A stretch of DNA of 40,550 nt from Micrococcales bacterium. GTDB taxonomy: Bacteria > Actinomycetota > Actinomycetes > Actinomycetales > CAWJMD01. Below, piece after piece: positions 40,137 through 40,550 of this stretch; position 1 is the first letter of the stretch; each line of letters opens with the position of its first letter. The DNA is taken from positions 1 to 40,550 of the forward strand of contig PDSI01000081.1 in assembly GCA_002748415.1 (NCBI GenBank). Reading direction: 5' to 3'. A model generated the notes under the pieces. It was not told the origin of the DNA, ran no database searches, and worked only from the letters and a program-made list of their open reading frames with translations. The position numbers and the translations under genes were made by a program.

Positions 40137-40550
40137 TCAGGCCAGGGCCCAGGCTCCGTTATGGACAGTCAGGCCCATGGCGAGGAGCCGGCGCAGGTTC
40201 AGGGCGGCGACGCGGTGGTGGAGCCAGTTGTTGTTCTTTTCGATCCCGCGGTAGGGCACACGCCGGGCGTCGCGGGTGAGCCAGGCGATCGAGCGTTCGA
40301 CCATTGGTCGGTGTTGAGGGTAGGCGGCTTGGAAGTCTTCGTCGTTGGCGCGTTTGCGGTGTTCGCGTTGTAGCAGGTCGTGCTTGTGGAGTACGAGGGT
40401 GCGTCCGCTTTTGGCGGTGGTGCATCGCTGGCGCAGGGGGCAGCCGGAGCAGGCGGACGCGAAGGAGACGGTGTTCTTGGTCGACACCGGCCGGGTGAGG
40501 CCAGCCGGGCAGGTCACCGTCTGGGCGTCGGTGTCACGGACGAAGTCATC
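40137..40550 (-). CDS. IS1182-family transposase, C-terminal part (cut by window edge)
   Basis: The open frame enters from the right edge (DDFVRDTDAQTVTCPAGLTR) and ends with TGA at 40137, giving 137 residues. It shows the cysteine cluster ACSGCPLRQRCTTAKSGRTL, then QREHRKRANDEDFQAAYPQH, RPMVERSIAWLTRDARRVPY with the catalytic Glu region of DDE nucleases, and RGIEKNNNWLHHRVAALNLR. This is the standard IS1182 C-terminus and is not frameshifted, so the copy may be functional. Confidence 0.85.
   Translation of the reverse strand, partial: DDFVRDTDAQTVTCPAGLTRPVSTKNTVSFASACSGCPLRQRCTTAKSGRTLVLHKHDLLQREHRKRANDEDFQAAYPQHRPMVERSIAWLTRDARRVPYRGIEKNNNWLHHRVAALNLRRLLAMGLTVHNGAWALA

Larger units (their letters stand above)
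39939..40550 (-). mobile_element. IS1182-family insertion sequence, 3' part (right edge)
   Basis: The terminal repeat at 39939-39957 opens the element. About 180 bases of non-coding sequence and then the transposase C-terminus follow, running off the window. Orientation is the same as the left copy. The lengths inside the window (607 and 612 bases) are nearly equal, as expected if the sequence is a contig that ends in a repeat. Confidence 0.82.

Overview
The window is high-GC DNA with GTG starts, leaderless genes and actinobacterial gene order, so it most likely comes from an actinomycete (Actinomycetota). The order cysteine desulfurase, mnmA, MetE-like protein, ligA, gatC-gatA-gatB, ilvB-ilvN-ilvC, leuB resembles the Mycobacterium tuberculosis stretch from Rv3025c to about Rv2995c, as I remember it. 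I cannot name the genus.

Layout. (1) 1-607: 5' part of an IS1182-family element, running off the left edge. (2) 620-8417, minus strand: alpha-glucan/trehalose operon glgX, glgE, treS, mak. TreS makes maltose from trehalose, Mak phosphorylates it, GlgE builds alpha-1,4-glucan from maltose-1-phosphate, and GlgX debranches glucan. The branching enzyme glgB, often found after mak, is replaced here by the IS. (3) 8447-16948: housekeeping block with a YbjN protein, cysteine desulfurase, NYN/OST-HTH RNase-like protein, an NSS symporter with its MetS microprotein, a Ddn-like reductase, MnmA, a SUMF1-like protein and a MetE-like protein. (4) 16991-18420, minus strand: a SatD-family protein with class III cyclase-like motifs, coupled to a membrane protein. 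(5) 18935-24744: ligA and gatCAB. (6) 24807-27173: a membrane GGDEF-EAL protein. (7) 27273-34845: branched-chain amino acid block ilvD, attenuated ilvB-ilvN-ilvC-leuB, and ilvE. (8) 34850-40550: a decayed accessory island holding ISAs1, IS630-like, IS5-like and IS256 remnants, an Rhs-type toxin C-terminus with an overlapping putative immunity gene, other orphan low-GC reading frames, a metallo-beta-lactamase-fold fragment, and the 3' part of a second IS1182 element at the right edge.

Two signals recur. Many genes start six to eight bases after a -10-like hexamer with no Shine-Dalgarno sequence, which suggests widespread leaderless transcription. Four intergenic gaps each carry exactly two tandem copies of a different 19-22 bp unit, each pair differing by one base.

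The most promising under-described system is the satD/membrane-protein pair with its palindromic promoter. The most informative regulatory element is the ilvB leader (leaderless leader peptide rich in Val/Leu codons, hairpin, intrinsic terminator). No tRNA, rRNA or CRISPR array was recognised by eye. All family assignments come from reading motifs, not from database searches.
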